Assembly (NCBI GenBank): GCA_000717735.1 | Contig: JOBE01000022.1 | Location: 62,001 to 126,000, forward strand | Direction: 5' to 3' | DNA: 64,000 bases | Source of the DNA: Streptomyces griseoluteus | GTDB taxonomy: Bacteria; Actinomycetota; Actinomycetes; Streptomycetales; Streptomycetaceae | In this document: positions 17,617 to 24,615 of the stretch, piece by piece | Layout of the letters: each line of letters starts with the position of its first letter | How positions within the stretch are numbered: position 1 is the stretch's first letter | Notes under the pieces: generated by a model | The model's input: only the letters and a program-made list of their open reading frames with translations | Told to the model about the DNA's origin: nothing | Database searches by the model: none | Made by a program: the position numbers and the translations under genes

Positions 17617-18207
17617 TCAGACGGCTGCCGGGGCCGCCCGGCGCTGCTCGGCCGCCAGGGCCGAGGCGACGAGGATGCCGAGGGCCGGCAGGGCCAGTGG
17701 TGCGGAGAACCAGGCCGACGCGGCGATCACCGCAAGACCGCAGACGACGAGCAGGGAACCGGCCGGGTCGCGCAGCGTGCGGCGGGCGGCGGGGCCAAGG
17801 AGGGCACGCCAGCGCAGGCCGGGGTGCCAGGCCGTGGCCGCCCGCAGGAGGGTGACCGTCAGCCAGAGCGCCGCGAGGATCGCGAGGGTCCCCGCCGCCC
17901 GCCCGCCGGGCACGGGCAGCGCCCGTACGAACGCGAGGTCGGCGCCCACCAGGGCGAGCGCGGCACCGTAGCCGAGCCCCGCCGACCAGCCACCGCCCCG
18001 CAGGGCCGCGCGCAGATCGGCGGCGAAGTACCGCAGGCCGGCCTGCTCGTCGCCCGTCCAGCGCCGCAGATGCGCCGCCCCGGCGGCGAGCGCCGCCGGG
18101 AGCGTCACCAGCGGGAGCGCGGCGACGGCGATCCACACCCCCACCAGGAGGCATTCGGCGAAGACCCCGAACCGGGCCAGGAACCGTTCCCTCATCGCGC
18201 CGGCCAC
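17617..18207 (-). CDS. YesL-like (DUF624) membrane protein
   Basis: A 196-residue integral membrane protein with about five hydrophobic helices and the N-terminal FAECLLVGVWIAVAALPLVT typical of DUF624/YesL. YesL-type proteins accompany oligosaccharide ABC transporters in rhamnogalacturonan operons, but their role is unknown. The GTG at 18207 has AAGGG eight bases upstream; an ATG at 18195 is a plausible alternative. It follows the second permease by 4 bp and precedes the exo-lyase gene by about 150 bp, a gap that includes a GC-rich hairpin around GGGCCGGGC/GGCCCGGCC. Confidence 0.78.
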   Translation of the reverse strand: MAGAMRERFLARFGVFAECLLVGVWIAVAALPLVTLPAALAAGAAHLRRWTGDEQAGLRYFAADLRAALRGGGWSAGLGYGAALALVGADLAFVRALPVPGGRAAGTLAILAALWLTVTLLRAATAWHPGLRWRALLGPAARRTLRDPAGSLLVVCGLAVIAASAWFSAPLALPALGILVASALAAEQRRAAPAAV

Positions 18208-18211
18208 CCCC

Positions 18212-19141
18212 TCAGCCCTTGAGGCCCGAGGTGGCCATGCCGTCGATGAGGTACCGCTGGAAGGCGAGGAAGAAGGCCACCACCGGGAGGAGTGCCACGA
18301 GCGACATCGCGACCATGCCGCCGTAGTTGGCGACGCCGTCCTGGTCGACGAACATCTTCAGGCCGAGCGAGACCGTGTACTTCTCGGGTTCGTTGAGGTA
18401 GATCAGCGGGCCCATGAAGTCGTTCCACGCGTTGATGAACGTGAAGATCGCGCTGGTGATGAGCGCCGGCCGGCACAGCGGAAGGACGATCGACCAGTAC
18501 GTCCGCAGGTGCCCGCAGCCGTCGAGGCGCGCGGCCTCGTCGAGTTCCTTCGGCAGTCCGCGCATGAACTGGAGCATCAGGAAGACGAAGAAGGCGTCCG
18601 TCGCCAGGTACTTGCCGAGCAGCAACGGCGTGTAGGTGTTGATCAGTTCGAGCTTCTGGAACAGCACGTACTGCGGGATGAGCAGCACGTGGTACGGCAG
18701 CAGCAGGGTGCCGATCATCAGAGTGAAGAGCACTCCGCGTCCGGCGAAACCGATCTTGGCGAAGGCGTACGCGGAGAGCGAGCTGGAGATCAGCACGCCC
18801 ACCACCGAACCGACGGCCAGGAAGAGGGAGTTGCCGAAGAAGGTGGCGATGGGGATGTCGGCGATGCCGTCGGCGAGCCGCCGGTAGTTGTCGGTGATGG
18901 GGTCGGTGGGGAACAGCGTCAGGCTGCCGACGATCTCGTCGTTCGGCTTGAAGGAACCGCCGATCACCCACACCACGGGATAGAGGATGACGGCGAGGGC
19001 GGCCAGGGACCCGAGGTGCCAGACGATCGAACCCGCCGTGCGCTTCTTCCCGTTCCGTGTGCCGGTCGTCTCCCGTCCGGTCGTCTCGGGTCCGGTCGAC
19101 CGCGGTCCGGTCGTCCGTGCGCCGGTGCGTGCGAGGCTCAT
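18212..19141 (-). CDS. ABC transporter permease, MalG/YesQ type
   Basis: A 309-residue inner-membrane permease with six predicted helices. The EAA loop ELDEAARLDGCGHLRTYWSIVLPLCRP-like segment near residue 210 contacts the ATPase (quoted here only by its core EAARLDGCG). The N-terminus carries an unusual stretch of TTG/STG/ETTG repeats before the first helix. Its ATG overlaps the stop of the other permease (ATGA). With that permease and the binding protein it forms a carbohydrate importer. No ATPase gene is nearby; such Streptomyces systems commonly share the MsiK-type ATPase encoded elsewhere. Confidence 0.9.
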   Translation of the reverse strand: MSLARTGARTTGPRSTGPETTGRETTGTRNGKKRTAGSIVWHLGSLAALAVILYPVVWVIGGSFKPNDEIVGSLTLFPTDPITDNYRRLADGIADIPIATFFGNSLFLAVGSVVGVLISSSLSAYAFAKIGFAGRGVLFTLMIGTLLLPYHVLLIPQYVLFQKLELINTYTPLLLGKYLATDAFFVFLMLQFMRGLPKELDEAARLDGCGHLRTYWSIVLPLCRPALITSAIFTFINAWNDFMGPLIYLNEPEKYTVSLGLKMFVDQDGVANYGGMVAMSLVALLPVVAFFLAFQRYLIDGMATSGLKG

Positions 19142-20169
19142 CGGGCCCCCTCCTCGTAGTGCACCCAGCGCCGCTGGGACCAGAACAGCACCGCCGTGAC
19201 CAGGCCGACGGCGAGCAGCAGCATCCAGGCCATCGCCGAGGCGAGACCCATCCGGCTGTTCTCGAAGCCCTGGATGTACAGGTAGCAGGTGTAGACGAGC
19301 GTGCCGTCGGCCGGCCCGCAGGCGTTGCCCTGGCTGCCGATGATGTAGGCGGAGCCGAAGATCTGGAAGGAGTGGATGGTCTCCAGGAGCACGTTGAAGA
19401 AGAGCACCGGGGAGATCATCGGCAGGGTGATGTGCCAGAACCTACGCCAGGGGCTCGCCCCGTCGACCTGCGCCGCCTCGTACAGCTCGCGCGGCACCTG
19501 CTTGAGCCCGGCCAGGAAGATGACCATCGGGGCGCCGAACTGCCAGACGGTGAGCGCGACCAGGGCGTAGATGATGCGGTCGGGGTCGCCGATCCAGCCT
19601 CCGGCCTCCAGGCCGAAGGCCTGCTGCGCGCGGTCGACGGCCGCGCCGTCGGAGAAGATGGCGCGCCAGACGATGGCGATGGAGACGCTTGCCCCGATGA
19701 GCGAGGGCGCGTAGAACGCGGCCCGGTAGAAGCCCTGCCCCCGCCGGCTCTGGTTGAGCAGCAGGGCGACGCCGAGCGCGGCGGCCAGTTTCAGCGGGGT
19801 GCCGATCACCACGTACCAGCCGGTGATCTCGACCGAGGTGCGCCAGCGGGCGTCGCCGAACATCTCGGTGAAGTTGTCGAGGCCGATCCACTTCGGGGCG
19901 TCGAACAGGTTGTAGTCGGTGAAGGCGAAGTACAGGGAGGCCACCATGGGCCCCGCGGTGAGCAGGAGGAAGCCCGCTATCCAGGGGGACATGAAGAGGT
20001 AGCCGGCGAGGTTCTCGCGGCGGGCCCGGTGGGGGCGGACGGTGCGGCCCGGCGCCCCGGGCGGGCGCCCGCCGGACGGGGAGCCCGCGGGCGCGGTCCC
20101 CTCGTCCTGGCGGGTCGCCCGCTCGGGCCGCGGTGCGGGGTTCGGTGCGGAGGTCACGGCGGCGCCCAT
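19138..20169 (-). CDS. ABC transporter permease, MalF/YesP type
   Basis: A 343-residue permease: a Pro/Gly/Arg-rich cytoplasmic N-terminus of about 50 residues, then six helices beginning LAGYLFMSPWIAGFLLL, with the EAA loop (YEAAQVDGASPWRRFW) near residue 240. The ATG overlaps the TGA of the solute-binding gene and its own stop overlaps the next permease start, so all three are translationally coupled. It forms the translocation pore with the MalG-type partner. The substrate is inferred from the adjoining rhamnogalacturonan lyase and esterase. Confidence 0.9.
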   Translation of the reverse strand: MGAAVTSAPNPAPRPERATRQDEGTAPAGSPSGGRPPGAPGRTVRPHRARRENLAGYLFMSPWIAGFLLLTAGPMVASLYFAFTDYNLFDAPKWIGLDNFTEMFGDARWRTSVEITGWYVVIGTPLKLAAALGVALLLNQSRRGQGFYRAAFYAPSLIGASVSIAIVWRAIFSDGAAVDRAQQAFGLEAGGWIGDPDRIIYALVALTVWQFGAPMVIFLAGLKQVPRELYEAAQVDGASPWRRFWHITLPMISPVLFFNVLLETIHSFQIFGSAYIIGSQGNACGPADGTLVYTCYLYIQGFENSRMGLASAMAWMLLLAVGLVTAVLFWSQRRWVHYEEGAR

Positions 20170-21452
20170 CAGGAGGAGAGCGCCGTCTTCGCCTCGGTGA
20201 AGTACTGCTTCACCGCGTCCGCCACCGGCCGCTCCCCCAGTGACATCTCCTCGGCGAGCCGCATGAACGCCGCCTCGCACACGTCGGCGCCTGCCGGGTG
20301 CGGGGTGATCGGCTCCAGGACGCGGGACTCGACGAGCTGCTTCTCGTACGCGGCGATCTGCTTGCCGACCTCGTCCGAGGGCACGTACGCGTCGTTCTGG
20401 GCGGTGGTGGCCGGGACGCCCCGGTCGTAGCCCATGATCTTCCCGACCTCGGGGTCGTGGACCATGAAGTCGATGAACTGGGCGGCCTCCTTGGGGTGCT
20501 TGGTGCGCTTGGAGGCGCTGAGCATGAGGGAGCCGAGGTACTGGCCGGTCTTGCGGCCGTCCGTGGTGGGGATGGGGGCGAGGCCGTACTGGCTCTTGCC
20601 CTCGGAGGTGTAGCGGACGGCGAAGTTGTCCCAGGTGAACTCGCAGCCCGCGAGCTCGGCGGTCACCGCCGACTTGGGCTTGATCGGGATGGTCCTCTTC
20701 GGGTCGGCGTAGACGCCGGACTTCACCCGGGTGACGGCCTTGCTCCACCAGTCCGTCAGGTCCTCCTCGGTGAAGCCGAGGCCGGAGGTGGTGAAGAAGG
20801 CCTTGCCCTGCTGGCGCAGGTAGAGGTCGTACAGGTACATGATCCCGTACGGACCGGCGTCGCCCGCCCGGCCCTGCGTCTCCTGGATCTTGGCGAGGGC
20901 CGCGTGGTACTCGTCCCAGGTCCAGCCGGGCTTCGGGGTGACCCCGGCCTTGGTGAAGACGGCCTGGTCGACGACGAGGGCCATCGAGTTGCTGCCGACG
21001 GGGACGCCGAGCAGCTTGCCGTCGACCTCGCCGAACTTCTCCAGGCCGGCCCGGAAGCCGTCGAGGCGGAGGTTCCCCGCCGCGGCCTGCTCGCGCAGGT
21101 CGAGGAGGACGTTCTTCGCGTCGTACTTGCGCAGGAAGCCGATGGCGTTCTGGAAGACGTCCGGCGTGTTGCCGCCGGACGCCTGGGTGTTGAACTTCTT
21201 CCAGAAGTCGGCGTAGGGCTGGAAGTCGGTCTTGATCTTGATCTTCGGAAACTTCTCCTCGAAGAGCGCGATCGACTGGTTGATCCGCTTGGCCCGGTCC
21301 TCCGAGCCCCACCAGCTGTACCGAATCGTGACGGTGCCGTCTCCGGAGCCCGAGCCGGTGCCGCAGCCCGCCGCGGTCAGGCCGAGAGCCGCCAACGAGC
21401 CGCCGGCGACCTTCAGCATGCTCCGACGGTCAACAGTGCCTTGCGTACGCAC
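20169..21452 (-). CDS. carbohydrate-binding lipoprotein of rhamnogalacturonan-type ABC importer
   Basis: A 427-residue family-1 solute-binding protein with Arg-Arg at residues 9-10, a hydrophobic signal and lipobox LTAAGC (Cys30); the twin arginine suggests Tat export of a lipoprotein. The mature start TVTIRYSWWGSEDRAKRINQ is close in style to YesO/YtcQ-type proteins that bind rhamnogalacturonan oligosaccharides. The GTG at 21452 has GGAGGAC at proper distance. It is the first gene of the operon and has a clear promoter with flanking palindromes. The exact ligand is unproven. Confidence 0.88.
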   Translation of the reverse strand: MRTQGTVDRRSMLKVAGGSLAALGLTAAGCGTGSGSGDGTVTIRYSWWGSEDRAKRINQSIALFEEKFPKIKIKTDFQPYADFWKKFNTQASGGNTPDVFQNAIGFLRKYDAKNVLLDLREQAAAGNLRLDGFRAGLEKFGEVDGKLLGVPVGSNSMALVVDQAVFTKAGVTPKPGWTWDEYHAALAKIQETQGRAGDAGPYGIMYLYDLYLRQQGKAFFTTSGLGFTEEDLTDWWSKAVTRVKSGVYADPKRTIPIKPKSAVTAELAGCEFTWDNFAVRYTSEGKSQYGLAPIPTTDGRKTGQYLGSLMLSASKRTKHPKEAAQFIDFMVHDPEVGKIMGYDRGVPATTAQNDAYVPSDEVGKQIAAYEKQLVESRVLEPITPHPAGADVCEAAFMRLAEEMSLGERPVADAVKQYFTEAKTALSS

Positions 21453-21474
21453 AGTTCGTCCTCCGCGCGTTAAT

Positions 21475-21498
21475 GGAACGTTTCAGGAAAGCGCTTGC
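21475..21498 (-). promoter_or_regulatory. paired LacI-type operators at the start of the rhamnogalacturonan operon
   Basis: GGAACGTTTC (21475-21484) and GAAAGCGCTTGC (21487-21498) lie immediately downstream of the -10 element, where a bound repressor would block transcription. The second is identical, inverted, to 13568-13579. Confidence 0.65.
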
Positions 21499-21504
21499 TG
21501 GGAC

Positions 21505-21533
21505 AAAGTAGGGTCGGCGGCCAGCCACGTCAA
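21505..21533 (-). promoter_or_regulatory. sigma-70-type promoter of the rhamnogalacturonan operon
   Basis: On the minus strand TTGACG (21533-21528), a 17-bp spacer and TACTTT (21510-21505) form a good vegetative promoter. It is flanked by palindromes on both sides. Confidence 0.7.
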
Positions 21534-21552
21534 CGCTTCCGACCGGATCTTT

Positions 21553-21564
21553 CGAAGCGCTTCG
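21553..21564 (-). promoter_or_regulatory. LacI-type operator upstream of the -35
   Basis: CGAAGCGCTTCG is a perfect 12-bp palindrome about 20 bp upstream of the -35 element. With the operators downstream of the -10 it could allow looping. It also lies near the 3' end of the GH51 gene. Confidence 0.55.
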
Positions 21565-21612
21565 CACGAGGAGCTGCGGCGGTTCTTGTGAAAGGATTCA
21601 ACAGAGGGCCGG

Positions 21613-23136
21613 TCAGAGCAGCCTGATGACGTTCCACGACATCGGCTCCAGGACGGCCCTCAGGGTGCCGTCCACCAGCGTCGTGTCCTCCACCGTGTGC
21701 GGCACGACCCGGTCCGGCGCGTCGAGGGTGTTCCGCGCCTCCGGGTCCGCGTCGGCGAGCACGCTGTGCTCGACGACCCGGGTGAGATCGAGTCCGCGCA
21801 GCGCCACCTCGATCGGCAGGGACGCGTTCCGGCCACGGTTCACCGCGAAGACGGTCACGGCGCCGCCCTCCCCGCGTACGGCCGTGGCGTGCAGCAGCGG
21901 GACGTCCCCGTACCTGTCCGTGGCGTACGTCGGCGCGTCCACGCGCACGTCGAGGACGGTCCCCCGGCCGTACCGGGAGGCCTGCGCGAAGGGGAAGAAG
22001 GTCGTCTGGCGCCAGGCGGGGCCGCCGGGCTCGGTCATGATCGGCGCGATCACGTTGACGAGCTGGGCGAGACAGGCCACCGCGATCCGGTCGGCGTGCC
22101 GCAGCAGGGCGATCAGGAGCGTGCCGAACACGATGGCGTCGGTGACGGTGTAGACGTCCTCCAGGAGTCGCGGGGCCTCCTGCCAGTCCTCCACCGGATG
22201 CGGGTTGGGGCGGCGCTGGTACCAGACGTTCCACTCGTCGAAGGACAGGGTGAGGCGCTTCGCCGACTTCAGCCGGGCGCCCACGTGGTCGCAGGTGGCG
22301 ACGACCTCCTCGATGAAGGCCTCCATCTCGACGGCGGAGGCGAGGAAGGAGTCGCGGTCGCCGTCGACCTCCTCGTAGTAGGCGTGCAGCGAGACGTGGT
22401 CCACGACCTCGTACGTCTCCGCGAGGACGGTCGCCTCCCAGGCGGCGAAGGTCGGCAGGCCGCGCGCCGAGCTGCCGCACGCGACGAGTTCGAGGTCGGG
22501 GTCGATCTGGCGCAGGGCGCGCGCGGTCTGCGCGGCGAGCCGGCCGTACTCCTCGGCGGTCTTCTGTCCGGTCTGCCAGGTGCCGTCCATCTCGTTGCCC
22601 AGGCACCACAGGCGGATGCCGAAGGGGTCCTTGTCGCCGTGGGCGACGCGCCGCTCGGAGAGTTCGGTGCCGCCGGGGTGGTTGGCGTACTCGACGAGGT
22701 CCATCGCCTCGGTGATGCCACGGGTGCCGAGGTTGAGCGCCATCATGGGCTCGGCCTGCGGGCCGACCTTCCGCAGGAAGGAGATGAACTCGCTCAGGCC
22801 GAAGCGGTTGGTCTCGGTGGACCGCCAGGCCACGTCGAGGCGGCGCGGGCGCTGGTCGACCGGGCCGACGCCGTCCTCCCAGCGGTATCCGGAGACGAAG
22901 TTGCCGCCGGGGTAGCGGATCGCGGTGACGCCCAGCTCGCGGACGAGTTCCAGGACGTCGGTGCGCAGCCCGTCCTCGTCGGCGGCGGGGTGGCCGGGCT
23001 CGTGGATGCCGGTGTAGACGCAGCGTCCGAGGTGCTCGACGAAGGAGCCGAAGAGCCGGGGGTCCACGGGGCCGACGGTGAAGTCGGGGTCGAGGGTGAA
23101 GCGGGCGGCGCGGGTGGTTCGATCGGCGTGGGACAC
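21613..23136 (-). CDS. alpha-L-arabinofuranosidase (GH51)
   Basis: A 507-residue intracellular enzyme of the usual GH51 length that removes terminal arabinofuranose from arabinan or arabinogalactan side chains of pectin. The acid/base is Glu182 in CLGNEMDG and the nucleophile Glu301 in SFDEWNVWY. There is no signal peptide. The GTG at 23136 follows GAGAGGAC; longer frames run into the operator. It has its own promoter and operators (23153-23225) and is separated from the downstream transporter operon by 160 bp that hold another promoter, so the two are parallel units of one pectin side-chain response. Confidence 0.93.
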   Translation of the reverse strand: MSHADRTTRAARFTLDPDFTVGPVDPRLFGSFVEHLGRCVYTGIHEPGHPAADEDGLRTDVLELVRELGVTAIRYPGGNFVSGYRWEDGVGPVDQRPRRLDVAWRSTETNRFGLSEFISFLRKVGPQAEPMMALNLGTRGITEAMDLVEYANHPGGTELSERRVAHGDKDPFGIRLWCLGNEMDGTWQTGQKTAEEYGRLAAQTARALRQIDPDLELVACGSSARGLPTFAAWEATVLAETYEVVDHVSLHAYYEEVDGDRDSFLASAVEMEAFIEEVVATCDHVGARLKSAKRLTLSFDEWNVWYQRRPNPHPVEDWQEAPRLLEDVYTVTDAIVFGTLLIALLRHADRIAVACLAQLVNVIAPIMTEPGGPAWRQTTFFPFAQASRYGRGTVLDVRVDAPTYATDRYGDVPLLHATAVRGEGGAVTVFAVNRGRNASLPIEVALRGLDLTRVVEHSVLADADPEARNTLDAPDRVVPHTVEDTTLVDGTLRAVLEPMSWNVIRLL

Positions 23137-23152
23137 GCGATGTCCTCTCGTG

Positions 23153-23225
23153 CGAAGCGTTCGAAATTTCGACCAACGGCCGTATTTCCGAACGAGAACG
23201 TAGGAGCGTGGCTCGCGCGCGTCAA
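23153..23225 (-). promoter_or_regulatory. GH51 promoter with LacI-type operators
   Basis: TTGACG (23225-23220), a 17-bp spacer and TACGTT (23202-23197) form the promoter on the minus strand. Downstream lie TCGAAATTTCGA (23161-23172), a perfect 12-bp palindrome, and the overlapping imperfect palindrome CGAAGCGTTCG (23153-23163). Confidence 0.65.
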
Positions 23226-23362
23226 TGGACCCTTTCCTCGTGAACACCGCAGGTCGCGGGGGCGCGGCGGCGCGGGTGACGCGGCGCGACCAGGCCGGTC
23301 GTGGCGCGCGGAAGACACCGGGGCAACGGAGCTGACGAACCGTCACTCGTTATGCTCGGCCC

Positions 23363-24490
23363 GTGACCAACCCTGCGGCCCAGGCCGCCGCCCTGCCCAG
23401 GATCGGGGTGGAGGAGGAGTTCCTCCTCGTCGACCGGACCAGCCGGACCCCGGTCGGATCCGCGGCCTCGGTGGTCAAGCGCGCCCGTGACCGGCTGGCC
23501 GGCCGGGTCGGGCCCGAGATCCTCACCGACATGGTGGAGACCCGCACCCGACCGGTCGCCGATCTGCTCGGCCTGCGCGCGGAGCTGACCGAGCTGCGCG
23601 CGGGCGTGGCCGGGGCCGCCGAGGAGGCGGGCTGCCTGGCGCTGGCGTCCGGCACCGCCCCGCTGGCCTCGCGCGGCGGCCAGGAGCTCACCGACGAGGC
23701 GCGGTACCGGAGGATCGCCGACCGCTACGGCCCCCTGGTGACCGCCGAGAGCGGGATCGGGGTGTGCGGCTGCCATGTGCACCTGGAGGTGGCGGACCGC
23801 GAGGAGGCGGTGCGGCTCGGCAACCGGCTGCGCCCCTGGCTGCCCACGCTGCAGTCGCTGGCCGCCAACTCCCCGTTCCACTGCGGCCGGGACAGCGGCT
23901 ATGCGAGCTGGCGGTTCATGCGCTGGGCCCAGCTGCCGGGCGCGGGACCGGCCCCGTTCCTCGCCGACGCCGCCGCGTACGACCTGCTGGTGGACCGGCT
24001 GGTCGGTTCCGGCATGCTGGTCGACCGCCGGACGGTCTACTGGCACTGCCGGCCCAACGAGCACTGGCCGACCCTGGAGGTCCGGGTCGCCGACGTGTGC
24101 ACGGACCTCGACACCGTCCTGCTCCTGGCCGGGTTGCTGCGGGGGCTCGCGGCCGCGCTGCTGACCGACGTCCGCCAGGGGGTCCCGGCGCCGGAGATCA
24201 GCGACGCGTTGCTGCGCGCCGCCCACTGGCGGTCGGCGCGCGACGGGCTGGCGGGGCACGGTCTGGACCCGGCGAGCGGGGCGCCGCGCCCGGCGGTGGA
24301 GCTGATCGAGGACCTCCTCGCGAAGGCCGCCCCGGCCCTCGCGGCGGCCGGCGAGCTCGACCTGGTGCGGGGGTTGTGGACCAGTCAACAGGCCGCGGGG
24401 TGCGGCGCCGCCCGGCAGCGTGCGGTGTTCGCGCGGCGGGGCTCGCTCGCCGACGTGGTCGACGAGGTGGCGCTCCGCGCGGACGCGTAG
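23363..24490 (+). CDS. YbdK-type carboxylate-amine ligase (glutamate-cysteine ligase 2 family)
   Basis: A 375-residue ATP-dependent ligase of the GCS2/YbdK family. The N-terminus IGVEEEFLLVD is the family signature; CGCHVHLEV and NSPFHCGRDSGYASWRFMRW follow at the expected places. Members show weak glutamate-cysteine ligase activity in vitro in some species, but Streptomyces make mycothiol, so the physiological substrate is unknown. The GTG start is chosen since it places the EEEF motif at residues 17-20. It is a single gene between pectin and cellulose blocks and has no evident link with either. Its TAG overlaps a solo repeat end. Confidence 0.85.
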   Translation: MTNPAAQAAALPRIGVEEEFLLVDRTSRTPVGSAASVVKRARDRLAGRVGPEILTDMVETRTRPVADLLGLRAELTELRAGVAGAAEEAGCLALASGTAPLASRGGQELTDEARYRRIADRYGPLVTAESGIGVCGCHVHLEVADREEAVRLGNRLRPWLPTLQSLAANSPFHCGRDSGYASWRFMRWAQLPGAGPAPFLADAAAYDLLVDRLVGSGMLVDRRTVYWHCRPNEHWPTLEVRVADVCTDLDTVLLLAGLLRGLAAALLTDVRQGVPAPEISDALLRAAHWRSARDGLAGHGLDPASGAPRPAVELIEDLLAKAAPALAAAGELDLVRGLWTSQQAAGCGAARQRAVFARRGSLADVVDEVALRADA

Positions 24491-24511
24491 GGCCCGTCGT
24501 TCGGATCAGGC
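24489..24511. repeat. solo end of the MITE-like repeat family
   Basis: AGGGCCCGTCGTTCGGATCA, beginning in the stop codon of the preceding gene, resembles the left end of copy A (GGGGCCTGTCGTTGGATCA). The rest of the element is absent. Confidence 0.4.
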
Positions 24512-24544
24512 GGGGCACGTCGGCGGTACCGGGGAGACGGCCGA

Positions 24545-24580
24545 AGACCGGGCGGCCCCCTCGCGGGGTCCGCCCGGTCT
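24545..24580. terminator. bidirectional terminator between YbdK and GH48 genes
   Basis: AGACCGGGCGG pairs with CCGCCCGGTCT (11 bp), and the stem continues inward with CCCC/GGGG after one mismatch. It lies between two convergent genes and could serve both. Confidence 0.75.
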
Positions 24581-24615
24581 CGTCGTACGCGGAGCCTCTC
24601 TGTGCGGGGCGGCTG

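Noticed and set aside
14685-17855. 1056-codon open frame on the plus strand
   Set aside because: Antisense shadow of the exo-rhamnogalacturonan lyase gene, with Gly/Val/Glu-rich low-complexity translation.
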